Shown in pieces: positions 1-6,139 of a stretch of 7,249 nt of DNA. The DNA is from Conexibacteraceae bacterium (GTDB lineage: Bacteria; Actinomycetota; Thermoleophilia; Solirubrobacterales; Solirubrobacteraceae), in assembly GCA_009785395.1 (NCBI GenBank), contig WQWK01000098.1, forward strand, positions 1 to 7,249. Direction: 5' to 3'. Within the stretch, counting starts at the first letter, position 1, and each line of letters starts with the position of its first letter. The translations under genes were made by a program, and so were the position numbers. The notes under the pieces are model-generated. The model saw only the letters and a list, made by a program, of their open reading frames with translations. It had not been told where the DNA came from and made no database searches.

Positions 1-2
1 AC

Positions 3-893
3 GTGAGACTGCAACTGCGCGACACGAGCCTCGATCTGCTTGCCGGCGAGCCGATCGTGATGGGAATCCTCAACATCGGTAGCGACTCAGTCGCCGACTC
101 GAGCACGTTGGCGGACACCGACGAGCAGATCCAGCGCGGCCTGGATCTCGCTCAGGCCGGCGCCGGGATCGTCGACATCGGCGTGCTGTCGGGCCGCACC
201 GACACCGCGCCGATCTCAGTCGAGGCGGAGATCGATCGTCTCTGCCCGGTGGTCCAAGCGCTCGCGGGGCAGGGAGTGATCGTCTCGATCGACACCTGGC
301 GCACGGAGACGATCGCCGCCGCGCTCGACGCCGGCGCCGCGCTGATCAACGACACGAGCGGCCTGCTCGATCCCGCCGTCGCGGACCTCGCAGCCGAGTC
401 GGGCGCCGGGCTGGTCGTGATGCACACGCGAGCCGCGCCTAAGCAGGTGAACTTTCCTGCCTATGCGGACCCCGTGCTCGACGTGCTCGAGTTCCTGCGT
501 GAACGCATCACCCTCGCGACCGAACGCGGTGTCAATCCAGAGCAGATCGTGATCGACCCGGGGATCGATTACGCCAAGGCCCCAAGCGAGAGCGTCGAGG
601 TCCTGCGCCACATGGGCGAACTGGGCGTGCTCGGCCGGCCGATCCTGCTCGCCGTCTCACGCAAGTACTTCATCGGGATGCTGGCCGACGCCCTGCCCGA
701 GGACCGCCTCGCGGGCACGATCGCGGCGCTCGAGTTCGGCGTCAGCGCCGGCGCCCGGATCGTGCGCGTGCACGATGTCGCGCACGTCTCGCAGTACCTG
801 CGCCTGCGCGCCGCGCTGCACGGGGACGGCGAGGTCGACATGCTCGGGCGGCGCGATGACGAGCGGCTTAAGTGGATCGCACCGAAGGGCTGA
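3..893 (+). CDS. folP: Dihydropteroate synthase-family protein, divergent in substrate loops 1 and 2
   Basis: A 296-residue TIM-barrel protein of the pterin-binding family. Classical members condense 6-hydroxymethyl-dihydropterin pyrophosphate with p-aminobenzoate (pABA) in cytosolic folate synthesis. The pterin-site residues are all visible and fall almost on E. coli numbering: N24 (MGILN), D97 (SIDTW), N116 (LINDTSG), D185 (VIDPG), K221 (SRK), R255 and H257 (RVHDV). Loop 1, normally NVTPDSFSDGG, reads NIGSDSVADSS. Loop 2, normally GGESTRPG, reads GVLSGRTD: the Arg is kept but the Thr and Pro are lost. SIDTWR and LINDT also recall the mycobacterial FolP2 paralogue, which is not a proven synthase. 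The GTG start is chosen because the N-terminus (with TSLDL just before MGILN) aligns with E. coli FolP; only 2 bases lie upstream, so no ribosome site can be judged. The family is certain, the synthase activity is not. It converges on the ABC permease gene with a 9-bp gap. Confidence 0.85.
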   Translation: MRLQLRDTSLDLLAGEPIVMGILNIGSDSVADSSTLADTDEQIQRGLDLAQAGAGIVDIGVLSGRTDTAPISVEAEIDRLCPVVQALAGQGVIVSIDTWRTETIAAALDAGAALINDTSGLLDPAVADLAAESGAGLVVMHTRAAPKQVNFPAYADPVLDVLEFLRERITLATERGVNPEQIVIDPGIDYAKAPSESVEVLRHMGELGVLGRPILLAVSRKYFIGMLADALPEDRLAGTIAALEFGVSAGARIVRVHDVAHVSQYLRLRAALHGDGEVDMLGRRDDERLKWIAPKG

Positions 894-902
894 CCCAATA
901 AA

Positions 903-1691
903 TCAGCGGTTCCAGCGGAAGAACCGGATCGCGAGCCGGGTCAGCACGAGCGCCCACGCCGCGAGCACGATCAGGTGCGTCGCGCTCGGGAAGTTGCCCA
1001 TCTCCGTGCCCTCGATCGATGGGACGGCGGCGCCGAGCGGCGTGTACTGGCTGATGTGGCGCAGAACCGGGCCCATCTGCTGCTGCGGCACCCAGAGACC
1101 GGCGAAGAACATCAGCGGGAAGAGCGCGATGCCGCCAATGGCGCCCGCGATGCGCTGCGTCGGAGCGAGCGCGGCAACCAGCATGCCGAGCGCGGCCATC
1201 GCGCCAATCGTCAGCAGGATCGCGAGCACGAACCCCCCAAACTGGCTCGGGAGCGGGACGTTGAAGGCGAGGTGCGAGACGATCACGATCAGCGCCACAA
1301 TCGTTGACGAGAGCAGAAACACGATCGTGATGTGCACCGCCAGCAGCCGCGGGGCGCCGACGGGCGTGGTCGACAGGCGCTTGAGGTAGCCCTTGTCGCG
1401 ATAGGAGGCGAGCGTCGCCGGCATCGCGGTCATCGTGAGCATCGTCAGCGTGAACATCATCAGCACCGGCGCGTACACATCGATGAAGGTCAGTCCGCCG
1501 TAGATCGCCTTCGGCTTGTTGGAGACCGTCGAGCCGATCACGACCAGCAGGCCGATCGGGAAGATCAGCGCCCAGAACATCAGCATCGGCTCGCGCTTCA
1601 GCAGCCTGAGCTCGACTCTGAGCAGGTTCCTGAAGCCGCCGCGGCGCTGCTGCGGCGGCTTCACCGCGGCGTCGCCGGTGAGCGTCGTCAT
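903..1691 (-). CDS. ABC-2 type transporter permease
   Basis: A 262-residue integral membrane protein, the membrane half of the exporter whose ATPase is encoded just upstream. It has a short charged cytoplasmic N-terminus (1-35) and about six hydrophobic segments near 36-54, 70-92, 116-140, 152-176, 181-203 and 238-257. The cytoplasmic loop YRDKGYLKRLSTTPV at 97-111 is the hallmark of ABC-2 permeases of the DrrB/antibiotic-export type (usual form YREKGxLxRLxxTP). FFAGLWVP at 195-202 matches the family's segment before the last periplasmic loop. The ATG at 1691 is chosen because GGGAGG lies 5 nt upstream and because the longer reading frame (to 1811) would add an Arg/Pro-rich, non-family leader lying inside the ATPase gene. 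The gap to the ATPase stop is 13 bp, so the two are surely co-transcribed. The substrate cannot be told from sequence; a lipid or hydrophobic drug is the usual guess. Confidence 0.93.
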   Translation of the reverse strand: MTTLTGDAAVKPPQQRRGGFRNLLRVELRLLKREPMLMFWALIFPIGLLVVIGSTVSNKPKAIYGGLTFIDVYAPVLMMFTLTMLTMTAMPATLASYRDKGYLKRLSTTPVGAPRLLAVHITIVFLLSSTIVALIVIVSHLAFNVPLPSQFGGFVLAILLTIGAMAALGMLVAALAPTQRIAGAIGGIALFPLMFFAGLWVPQQQMGPVLRHISQYTPLGAAVPSIEGTEMGNFPSATHLIVLAAWALVLTRLAIRFFRWNR

Positions 1692-1702
1692 GCCGGCCTC
1701 CC
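1692..1702 (-). promoter_or_regulatory. Shine-Dalgarno site of the ABC permease gene
   Basis: On the minus strand GGGAGG (1702-1697) stands 5 nt before the ATG at 1691. It decides this start against longer alternatives and lies in the short gap after the ATPase stop codon (1707-1705). Confidence 0.75.
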
Positions 1703-1704
1703 GC

Positions 1705-2688
1705 TCATGCCCGCCCCGCCGGCGCCGGGGCGGGGACCTCGGTGGCGGCGACCTCGGCGTCGGCCTCGGCGGTGAGCGCCACGAAGGCGTCGTCGAGCGT
1801 CGACTGCTCAACCCGCGTCTGCTCGGGAATCACACGCTCGCGCACGAGCACCGCCATCACGGCCGCGACGACGTCGCCGTCGCCCTCGATCAGGACGCGA
1901 TCGCCCTGTTCGCGGACCTCGCGGATCTCCGGGCGCTCACGCAGGAGGTCGAGGTCGAGCTCACCCGCGGCGGGCGTCCGGAAGCTGATCTTCTGGCCGA
2001 GATTCGCGCCGAGGTTGGCGGGCGTGTCGATCGCGCGCACCAGCCCGTGATGGATCAGCGCAACGCGGTCACACAGATACTCGGCCTCCTCCATGAAGTG
2101 GGTGACGAGGATCACGGTCACGCCCTGGTCGCGGATGCCCGCGATCAGCTTCCAGGTCTCTCTTCTCGACTGGGGATCGAGGCCGGTGGTGAGCTCGTCC
2201 AGGATCGCGAGTTCGGGCCGCCCGACCAGCGCGAGCGCGATCGAGAGGCGCTGGCGCTGGCCGCCGGAGAGGTGGATGTAACGGGTGTCGCGTTTCTCCT
2301 CGAGGCCGAGCGTGTGGAGGAGCTCGTCGGGGTCAACCGGGTCCGGGTAGAACGACGCGAACAGCTCGAGCACCTCGCCGACGTAGATCTTGTCTGGCAG
2401 CTCCGAGGTCTGGAGCTGGATGCCGACGCGATCGCGCAGCTCCGCGGCGTCGGTGCGGACGTCACGGCCGAGCACGCTGATGCTGCCCTTGTCGGGCTTG
2501 CGCAGGCCTCCGATGCACTCGACCGTCGTGGTCTTGCCGGCGCCGTTGGGGCCGAGAATGCCGAAGATCTCGCCCTTCCTGATCGAGAGCGAGATGTCGT
2601 CTACTGCGAGTGTCTCCCCGTAACGGACGCGCAGGTGCTCGACCGAGACCACCTCCGCCCCCGGGCCGGGCGATGCCAAATCGGTCAC
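1705..2688 (-). CDS. ABC transporter ATP-binding protein (drug/antibiotic export type)
   Basis: A 327-residue cytosolic nucleotide-binding subunit that pairs with the ABC-2 permease. All ATPase motifs are intact: Walker A GPNGAGKT (46-53), Q-loop glutamine near 91-93, signature LSGGQ (140-144), Walker B AILDE (161-165) with catalytic E165, D-loop GLDP (169-172) and switch His197 (VTH). The usual DEPTTGLDP reads DELTTGLDP, a Pro-to-Leu change outside the catalytic residues. After about residue 220 comes the extra C-terminal domain typical of DrrA/CcmA-like exporters, ending in an Ala/Pro-rich tail. The start is a GTG at 2688, 10 bp after the YCII stop. No SD is visible, but TAGCCT on the minus strand (2701-2696) ends 7 nt before it, so a leaderless internal transcript or translational coupling is possible. 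Family call very secure; substrate unknown. Confidence 0.95.
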   Translation of the reverse strand: MTDLASPGPGAEVVSVEHLRVRYGETLAVDDISLSIRKGEIFGILGPNGAGKTTTVECIGGLRKPDKGSISVLGRDVRTDAAELRDRVGIQLQTSELPDKIYVGEVLELFASFYPDPVDPDELLHTLGLEEKRDTRYIHLSGGQRQRLSIALALVGRPELAILDELTTGLDPQSRRETWKLIAGIRDQGVTVILVTHFMEEAEYLCDRVALIHHGLVRAIDTPANLGANLGQKISFRTPAAGELDLDLLRERPEIREVREQGDRVLIEGDGDVVAAVMAVLVRERVIPEQTRVEQSTLDDAFVALTAEADAEVAATEVPAPAPAGRA

Positions 2689-2698
2689 TCGGCTGAGG

Positions 2699-3010
2699 CT
2701 ACAGAATCGCGCGGAGGCCGTCGAGCAGCACGGTCCAACGCCGGATGGAGGTGACCGTCAACATCCCGTTCGCGTGCCAGTTGTCCTGCGCCAGGCGCTC
2801 GCGCACGGCCTCCTCCGAGTCGGCCTCGATCACGTGCAGGACCGCGCGCTCGCCCTCGCCCTCGCCCTCGAGTGGACCGCCGAGCAGGATGAAGCGATCG
2901 GCGACGAACGCGTCCATGATCCGCGCGTGCTCCTCGAATCCCTCCTGCTCGCGCAGGCCGCGCGACCAGTCCCAGGGACCACCGCGGGTGAGTGTCACGG
3001 CGAACAGCAC
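2699..3010 (-). CDS. YCII-domain (YciI-like) small protein
   Basis: A 103-residue protein with a ferredoxin-like YCII fold. It begins with a beta strand (MLFAVTLTRGG), then a helix containing EEHARIMDAF, the turn ILLGGPLEG (41-49), a strand RAVLHVIEA (55-63), a helix and AQDNW (74-78). The family's putative His/Asp pair is matched by H28 and D76; the common DPW/DPF reads DNW. Biochemical roles of the family are mostly unproven, and some fused members act as dehalogenase-like or muconolactone-isomerase-like enzymes. The GTG at 3010 is chosen because homologues start at this first strand; the open frame to 3352 would add an Arg/Pro-rich stretch antisense to the neighbouring hydrolase gene. AGGAG lies 18 nt upstream, too far to act as a normal SD, and TACGGT ends 9 nt upstream. 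It is the first gene of the ABC unit, which hints at an accessory role, but the function is unknown. Confidence 0.8.
   Translation of the reverse strand: MLFAVTLTRGGPWDWSRGLREQEGFEEHARIMDAFVADRFILLGGPLEGEGEGERAVLHVIEADSEEAVRERLAQDNWHANGMLTVTSIRRWTVLLDGLRAIL
2851..2870 (-). repeat. Hexanucleotide tandem repeat coding Glu-Gly
   Basis: On the + strand CGCCCT is repeated 3.3 times inside the YCII gene, encoding EGEGEGE on the minus strand (about residues 48-54). It is in frame, so a unit gain or loss would change the loop by two residues without a frameshift. Confidence 0.6.
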
Positions 3011-3114
3011 AGCGGCTGGACCGTAACACTCCTGTCCGGGTGACTCGCGTCCGGCGGTGCCGGCGCTGGGGTAGCGTGTGCACGAGCGATCCTGCCGGCG
3101 AATGCGAGGCCCGA
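3011..3114. promoter_or_regulatory. Divergent control region between YCII-ABC unit and cysteine hydrolase
   Basis: These 104 bp separate two oppositely oriented starts and must hold both promoters. Rightward: TAGCGT (3072-3077) fits an actinobacterial TANNNT -10 with a roughly 30-nt leader, and GAGG (3106-3109) lies 5 nt before the ATG at 3115. Leftward: TACGGT on the minus strand (3025-3020) ends 9 nt before the GTG at 3010, giving a very short leader or none. No convincing -35 was found for either. A 5-3-5 inverted repeat, CCGGC-GGT-GCCGG, at 3051-3063 is the only palindrome of note and may be chance in GC-rich DNA. Confidence 0.45.
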
Positions 3115-3678
3115 ATGACCACCCTGCCAGACCGCAAGAACACCGCGTTGCTCGTGATCGATGTCCAGAACGGAGTCGTCGACGGCGCCGTCGATCGCGA
3201 GGGGGTGGTCGCGCGCATCGGGGAGCTGGTCGGGCGCGCCCGCGGCGAGGGCGTGCCCGTGATCTGGGTGCAGCACAGCGACGACGAGCTGATCGAGGGC
3301 ACGGAGGCCTGGGAGTACGTGGCGGAGCTCGTGCCGGCCGAGGGCGAGCCACTTGTTCCGAAGCACTACGGCGACTCTTTCGAGGACACCGAACTGGAGC
3401 AGCTGCTGGCTGACCGGGGCGTCGGGCACCTGGTCGTGAGTGGCGCGCAGAGCGACCAGTGCATCCGCTCGACGCTGCACGGTGCGATCACGCGCGGTTA
3501 TGACGCGACGCTGGTGGGGGACGCACACACGACCGTCGACCTGAGCGCTCACGGGGCGCCGGCGCCGGAGCAGGTGATCGCCCACACGAACCTGTATTGG
3601 AGTTACCACGAGGCGCCCGGGCGGCTCGGTTCGGTCGTGGACGCGGCGGACGTGAGCTTCGGGCCGCCGCAGGCTTAG
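3115..3678 (+). CDS. Isochorismatase-like cysteine hydrolase
   Basis: A 187-residue soluble alpha/beta hydrolase of the isochorismatase superfamily. The members include nicotinamidases, N-carbamoyl-amidases and isochorismate pyruvate-hydrolases. The catalytic triad is complete: Asp16 in LLVIDVQNG, Lys83 in VPKHYGDSF and Cys116 in SGAQSDQCI, just after the segment that carries the family's cis-peptide. The presence of the nucleophilic Cys argues for amide/C-N hydrolysis over true isochorismatase chemistry. There is no ArCP carrier domain, and the nicotinamidase metal-binding motif (Asp and two His) was not recognised, so the substrate is unknown. The ATG at 3115 is preferred over the open frame upstream (to 2992) because GAGG lies 5 nt before it and MTTLPDRKNTALLVIDVQNG is the family's normal N-terminus. 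It is transcribed divergently from the YCII-ABC unit and is followed by a strong hairpin. Confidence 0.92.
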   Translation: MTTLPDRKNTALLVIDVQNGVVDGAVDREGVVARIGELVGRARGEGVPVIWVQHSDDELIEGTEAWEYVAELVPAEGEPLVPKHYGDSFEDTELEQLLADRGVGHLVVSGAQSDQCIRSTLHGAITRGYDATLVGDAHTTVDLSAHGAPAPEQVIAHTNLYWSYHEAPGRLGSVVDAADVSFGPPQA

Positions 3679-3682
3679 CCAG

Positions 3683-3724
3683 CGATGGACGTTGTAGGCG
3701 AGATTCCGCCCATAACGTCCATCG
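3683..3724. terminator. 18-bp hairpin after the cysteine hydrolase gene
   Basis: The outer arms CGATGGACGTT (3683-3693) and AACGTCCATCG (3714-3724) are perfect complements. Pairing continues inward through a G-T wobble, a T-A pair, one A/C mismatch and four G/C pairs, GGCG (3697-3700) with CGCC (3707-3710), closing a 6-nt AGATTC loop. It starts 4 bp after the TAG at 3676-3678 and has no U-tract, as is common for actinobacterial terminators. A mobile or REP-like palindrome, or a processing site, would look the same from one copy. Confidence 0.6.
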
Positions 3725-3790
3725 GTAACGGGCGCCGGGTTACGAGCGGCTCCCCGCGCTTCCGCCGAGCGCCGGACTTTCCAGCAGCTG

Positions 3791-3808
3791 ACTGAGCATG
3801 CGCTCAGT
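3791..3808. promoter_or_regulatory. Palindromic operator of TetR type upstream of MMPL gene
   Basis: ACTGAGC-ATGC-GCTCAGT is a perfect 7-4-7 inverted repeat. Length, spacing and the TGAGC/GCTCA halves resemble operators of TetR-family repressors of efflux genes. It sits over the -35/spacer of the putative promoter, where a bound dimer would block RNA polymerase. No TetR gene is in the window, so the regulator would act from elsewhere in the genome. The identity of the binding protein is inference. Confidence 0.6.
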
Positions 3809-3821
3809 AATTTGCTACAGT
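3792..3821 (+). promoter_or_regulatory. Putative promoter of the MMPL transporter gene
   Basis: TACAGT (3816-3821) fits the TANNNT -10 consensus, and the AT-rich stretch before it stands out in this GC-rich window. CTGAGC (3792-3797) is a weak -35, 18 bp upstream. Transcription would start near 3828, giving a leader of about 50 nt. The palindromic operator lies across the -35 and spacer. Confidence 0.5.
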
Positions 3822-3860
3822 CCCGCGAACACAACACGCCGCCTTTCCCACTCTCTCCTC

Positions 3861-3867
3861 AAGGAGG
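3861..3867 (+). promoter_or_regulatory. Strong Shine-Dalgarno of the MMPL gene
   Basis: AAGGAGG lies 9 nt before the ATG at 3877 and is the best ribosome site in the window. It can pair locally (CTCC-TCAA-GGAG), which could mildly mask it. Confidence 0.85.
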
Positions 3868-3876
3868 CGCCCCATA

Positions 3877-6075
3877 ATGATCGGGCTGAGCCGCTGGTGC
3901 ATGAACCATCGCCGCTGGGTTGTCCTCGCCTGGCTGGCGATCGCAATCGGAACCAATGTGATCGTGTCGGCCGTCGGACGGCAGTACGCGACCGACTTCA
4001 CGCTGCCGGGCACGCAATCGCAGCACGTCGCGGACCTGCTGAAGTCCGAGTTCGCGGCTCAGAGCGGTGACATCGACACGATCGTCTTCCACTACGCGAA
4101 CGGGCGCTTCGACTCAGCCCACGTGAGGGCGGCGATCGAGCCGCTGTTGACGCAGGTGGCGAAGGACCCGCACGTCGTCAGCGTGATCAGCCCGTACTCG
4201 CCGCAGGGCAAGCTGCAGGTCTCACACGACGGGCGCACCGCGTTTGCGGTGGTGAACTACGACAAGCGCGCCAACCTGCTGCCGGACGCCACCGGCAAGC
4301 CGGTGCTCAACCAGATCAACGCGATCCACGTGCCCGGGCTGCACGTGGCAGCGGGCGGTCAGGTGATCGAGCAGGCCGAGGGCTTCAACATCGGGCCGGC
4401 GACCTACGTCGGCGTGATCGCGGCGCTCGTGATCCTGCTGTTCACTTTCGGGTCGATGGTCGCGGCCGGGCTGCCGCTGATCACCGCGGGATTCGGGCTC
4501 GTCACCGGGCTCGCCCTGGTCGGTCTCGCCACGCGGGTGACGAGCATGTCGAACGTCGCGCCCGAGCTCGCGCTGATGATCGGCCTCGGCGTCGGCGTCG
4601 ACTACGCGCTGTTCATCGTCACCCGCTTCCGTGAGGCCTACCACCGGCTCGGGGACGTGAACGCGGCGGTGACCGAGGCGATGGACACCTCCGGCAGGGC
4701 GGTCGTCCTCGCCGGCGTGACGGTGATCATCGCTCTGCTGGGGATGTTCGCGACCGGCGTGGCCTTCATGTACGGCCTCTCGATCGCGTCGATCCTGGCG
4801 GTGCTGATGGTGCTGCTGGCGTCGCTGACGGTCGTCCCGGCGCTGCTCTCGCGGTTCGGGGAGCGGATCGCCAGACCGTCCCGCTCAGCGCGCCGTCGCG
4901 AGGCGAGCGGTGCGCCGCCGCGGGAGTCGGCGTGGCGGCGCTGGAGCCACGCGGTCCAGGCGCGCCCGGTGCCGCTGGCGCTGTTGTCGCTCGTGGTGAT
5001 GTGCGCCTTCCTGATCCCGTTCTTCTCGCTGCGGCTGCAGAGCTCCGACGCCGGCAACGACCCCACGGGAACAAGCACGTATCGGGCCTTCAACCTGCTC
5101 TCGCACGGCTTCGGCGAGGGCTTCAACGGCCCCCTGCTGGTCGCCGTCGAGATGCCGGACGCGAGCAAGCAGTCGGTGCTGCCGCAGGTGCGCGACGCGA
5201 TGATGCACACCTCGGACGTGGTGGCCGTCACCGCGCCGCGGATCTCGCCCTCGGGCAAGGTGGCGGTGTTCGAGGCCTATCCGCACTCGGCCCCGCAGGC
5301 CCCCGGCACGACCGACCTGGTGAACAAGCTCAGAGACGAGGTGTTCCCGCCGCTGACGCACCGGCTCGGGGTGACCGCGATCTCCATCGGCGGCTTCACG
5401 GCCGGCTCGATCGACTTCTCGCACGTCCTCTCGTCGAAGCTGCCGATCTTCATCTCGATCGTCGTCGTGCTGTCGGCGCTGCTCCTGTTCGTGATCTTCC
5501 GGTCGCTCGTGATCCCGCTGCAGGCGGCGGCGATGAACCTGCTCAGCATCGGCGGCGCCCTGGGCGCCACCGTCGCCGTGTTCCAGTGGGGCTGGGGATC
5601 GAGCATCCTCGGGATCTCCGCCGGGCCGATCGAGCCGTGGATCCCGGTGCTGATGTTCGCGGTGGTGTTCGGCCTGTCGATGGACTATGAGGTGTTCCTG
5701 ATATCGCGCATCCGCGAGGAGTGGGTGCACAAGGGCGACGCCTCGCAGGCCGTTGCCGACGGGATCTCGTTCACCGGCCGCGTGATCACGGCAGCTGCGG
5801 CGATCATGGTCTGCGTGTTCCTGTCGTTCATGCTCGGCGACGAGCGCGCGATCAAGGAGTTCGGCTTCGGCCTCGCGATCGCAGTCTTCCTCGACGCTCT
5901 GGTGGTCCGCTGCGTGATGCTGCCCGCGGTGCTGCAGCTGCTCGGCGACCGGACCTGGAAGCTGCCGAGGTGGCTCGACGAGCGGCTGCCCGAACTCAAC
6001 ATCGAGGGCTCGTCCCCGGCGCATCTGCTCCCGCAGGACCCGGATGAGGAGCGTGAGCCGGTTGGGGCGGTCTAG
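3877..6075 (+). CDS. MMPL/RND-family transporter
   Basis: A 732-residue inner-membrane proton-driven transporter of the MMPL (YdfJ-like) family. These export lipids or hydrophobic compounds. The layout is the duplicated RND plan: TM1 (about 14-34), a periplasmic domain (35-173), TM2-TM6 (174-323), a basic cytoplasmic loop rich in Arg/Ser (about 324-363), TM7 (364-384), a second periplasmic domain (385-521) and TM8-TM12 (522-688), then a short acidic tail. The Asp-Tyr pairs of the proton relay are present in both halves: D242-Y243 (VDYALFIVTRFRE) and D603-Y604 (MDYEVFLISRIREEW), corresponding to the pairs known from mycobacterial MmpL3. DAGNDPTGTSTYRAFNLL (391-408) and GFNGPLLVA are typical of the family. 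It is complete and intact. It stands as a single-gene unit with its own promoter, operator, strong SD and downstream terminator. The substrate is not predictable from sequence. Confidence 0.95.
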   Translation: MIGLSRWCMNHRRWVVLAWLAIAIGTNVIVSAVGRQYATDFTLPGTQSQHVADLLKSEFAAQSGDIDTIVFHYANGRFDSAHVRAAIEPLLTQVAKDPHVVSVISPYSPQGKLQVSHDGRTAFAVVNYDKRANLLPDATGKPVLNQINAIHVPGLHVAAGGQVIEQAEGFNIGPATYVGVIAALVILLFTFGSMVAAGLPLITAGFGLVTGLALVGLATRVTSMSNVAPELALMIGLGVGVDYALFIVTRFREAYHRLGDVNAAVTEAMDTSGRAVVLAGVTVIIALLGMFATGVAFMYGLSIASILAVLMVLLASLTVVPALLSRFGERIARPSRSARRREASGAPPRESAWRRWSHAVQARPVPLALLSLVVMCAFLIPFFSLRLQSSDAGNDPTGTSTYRAFNLLSHGFGEGFNGPLLVAVEMPDASKQSVLPQVRDAMMHTSDVVAVTAPRISPSGKVAVFEAYPHSAPQAPGTTDLVNKLRDEVFPPLTHRLGVTAISIGGFTAGSIDFSHVLSSKLPIFISIVVVLSALLLFVIFRSLVIPLQAAAMNLLSIGGALGATVAVFQWGWGSSILGISAGPIEPWIPVLMFAVVFGLSMDYEVFLISRIREEWVHKGDASQAVADGISFTGRVITAAAAIMVCVFLSFMLGDERAIKEFGFGLAIAVFLDALVVRCVMLPAVLQLLGDRTWKLPRWLDERLPELNIEGSSPAHLLPQDPDEEREPVGAV

Positions 6076-6091
6076 CGGGCGAGCGCTTCAG

Positions 6092-6123
6092 CGGTGCCTG
6101 TGGCTAGCGGGCCACAGGCACCG
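6092..6123 (+). terminator. Hairpin terminator after the MMPL gene
   Basis: Perfect 13-bp arms, 6092-6104 (CGGTGCCTGTGGC) and 6111-6123, close a 6-nt loop TAGCGG. It begins 16 bp after the TAG at 6073-6075. There is no T-run afterwards, so it is an L-shaped (U-less) terminator of the type common in high-GC actinobacteria. Confidence 0.7.
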
Positions 6124-6139
6124 GGCACCACGTAGTGGC

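Noticed and set aside
1692..1811. N-terminal extension of the ABC permease reading frame
   Set aside because: It is Arg/Pro-rich, overlaps the end of the ATPase gene in another frame, and a good SD stands before the ATG at 1691.
1516..2754. 412-residue open frame antisense to the ABC genes
   Set aside because: It is a GC-rich shadow frame: its composition is Arg/Asp/Leu-biased with no domain, while the opposite strand carries complete ABC motifs.
2992..3114. Upstream extension of the cysteine hydrolase
   Set aside because: It overlaps the divergent YCII gene and its promoter; the ATG at 3115 has an SD and matches the family N-terminus.
3011..3352. Longer version of the YCII protein (217 residues)
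   Set aside because: The added part is low-complexity Arg/Pro/Ala, antisense to the cysteine hydrolase and its promoter, and not like the family.
3725..3743. GTAAC/GTTAC inverted repeat after the large hairpin
   Set aside because: Arms of only 5 bp around a GC-rich 9-nt centre that does not pair further; probably chance.
3679..3876. A small gene (for example the missing TetR regulator) between hydrolase and MMPL
   Set aside because: At 198 bp it is too short for a TetR, and it is filled by the hairpin, operator, promoter and leader; no SD-preceded frame was seen.
4885..6024. 379-residue open frame antisense to the MMPL gene
   Set aside because: It is rich in His/Arg/Asp/Gln with no recognisable fold; the + strand gene is unambiguous.
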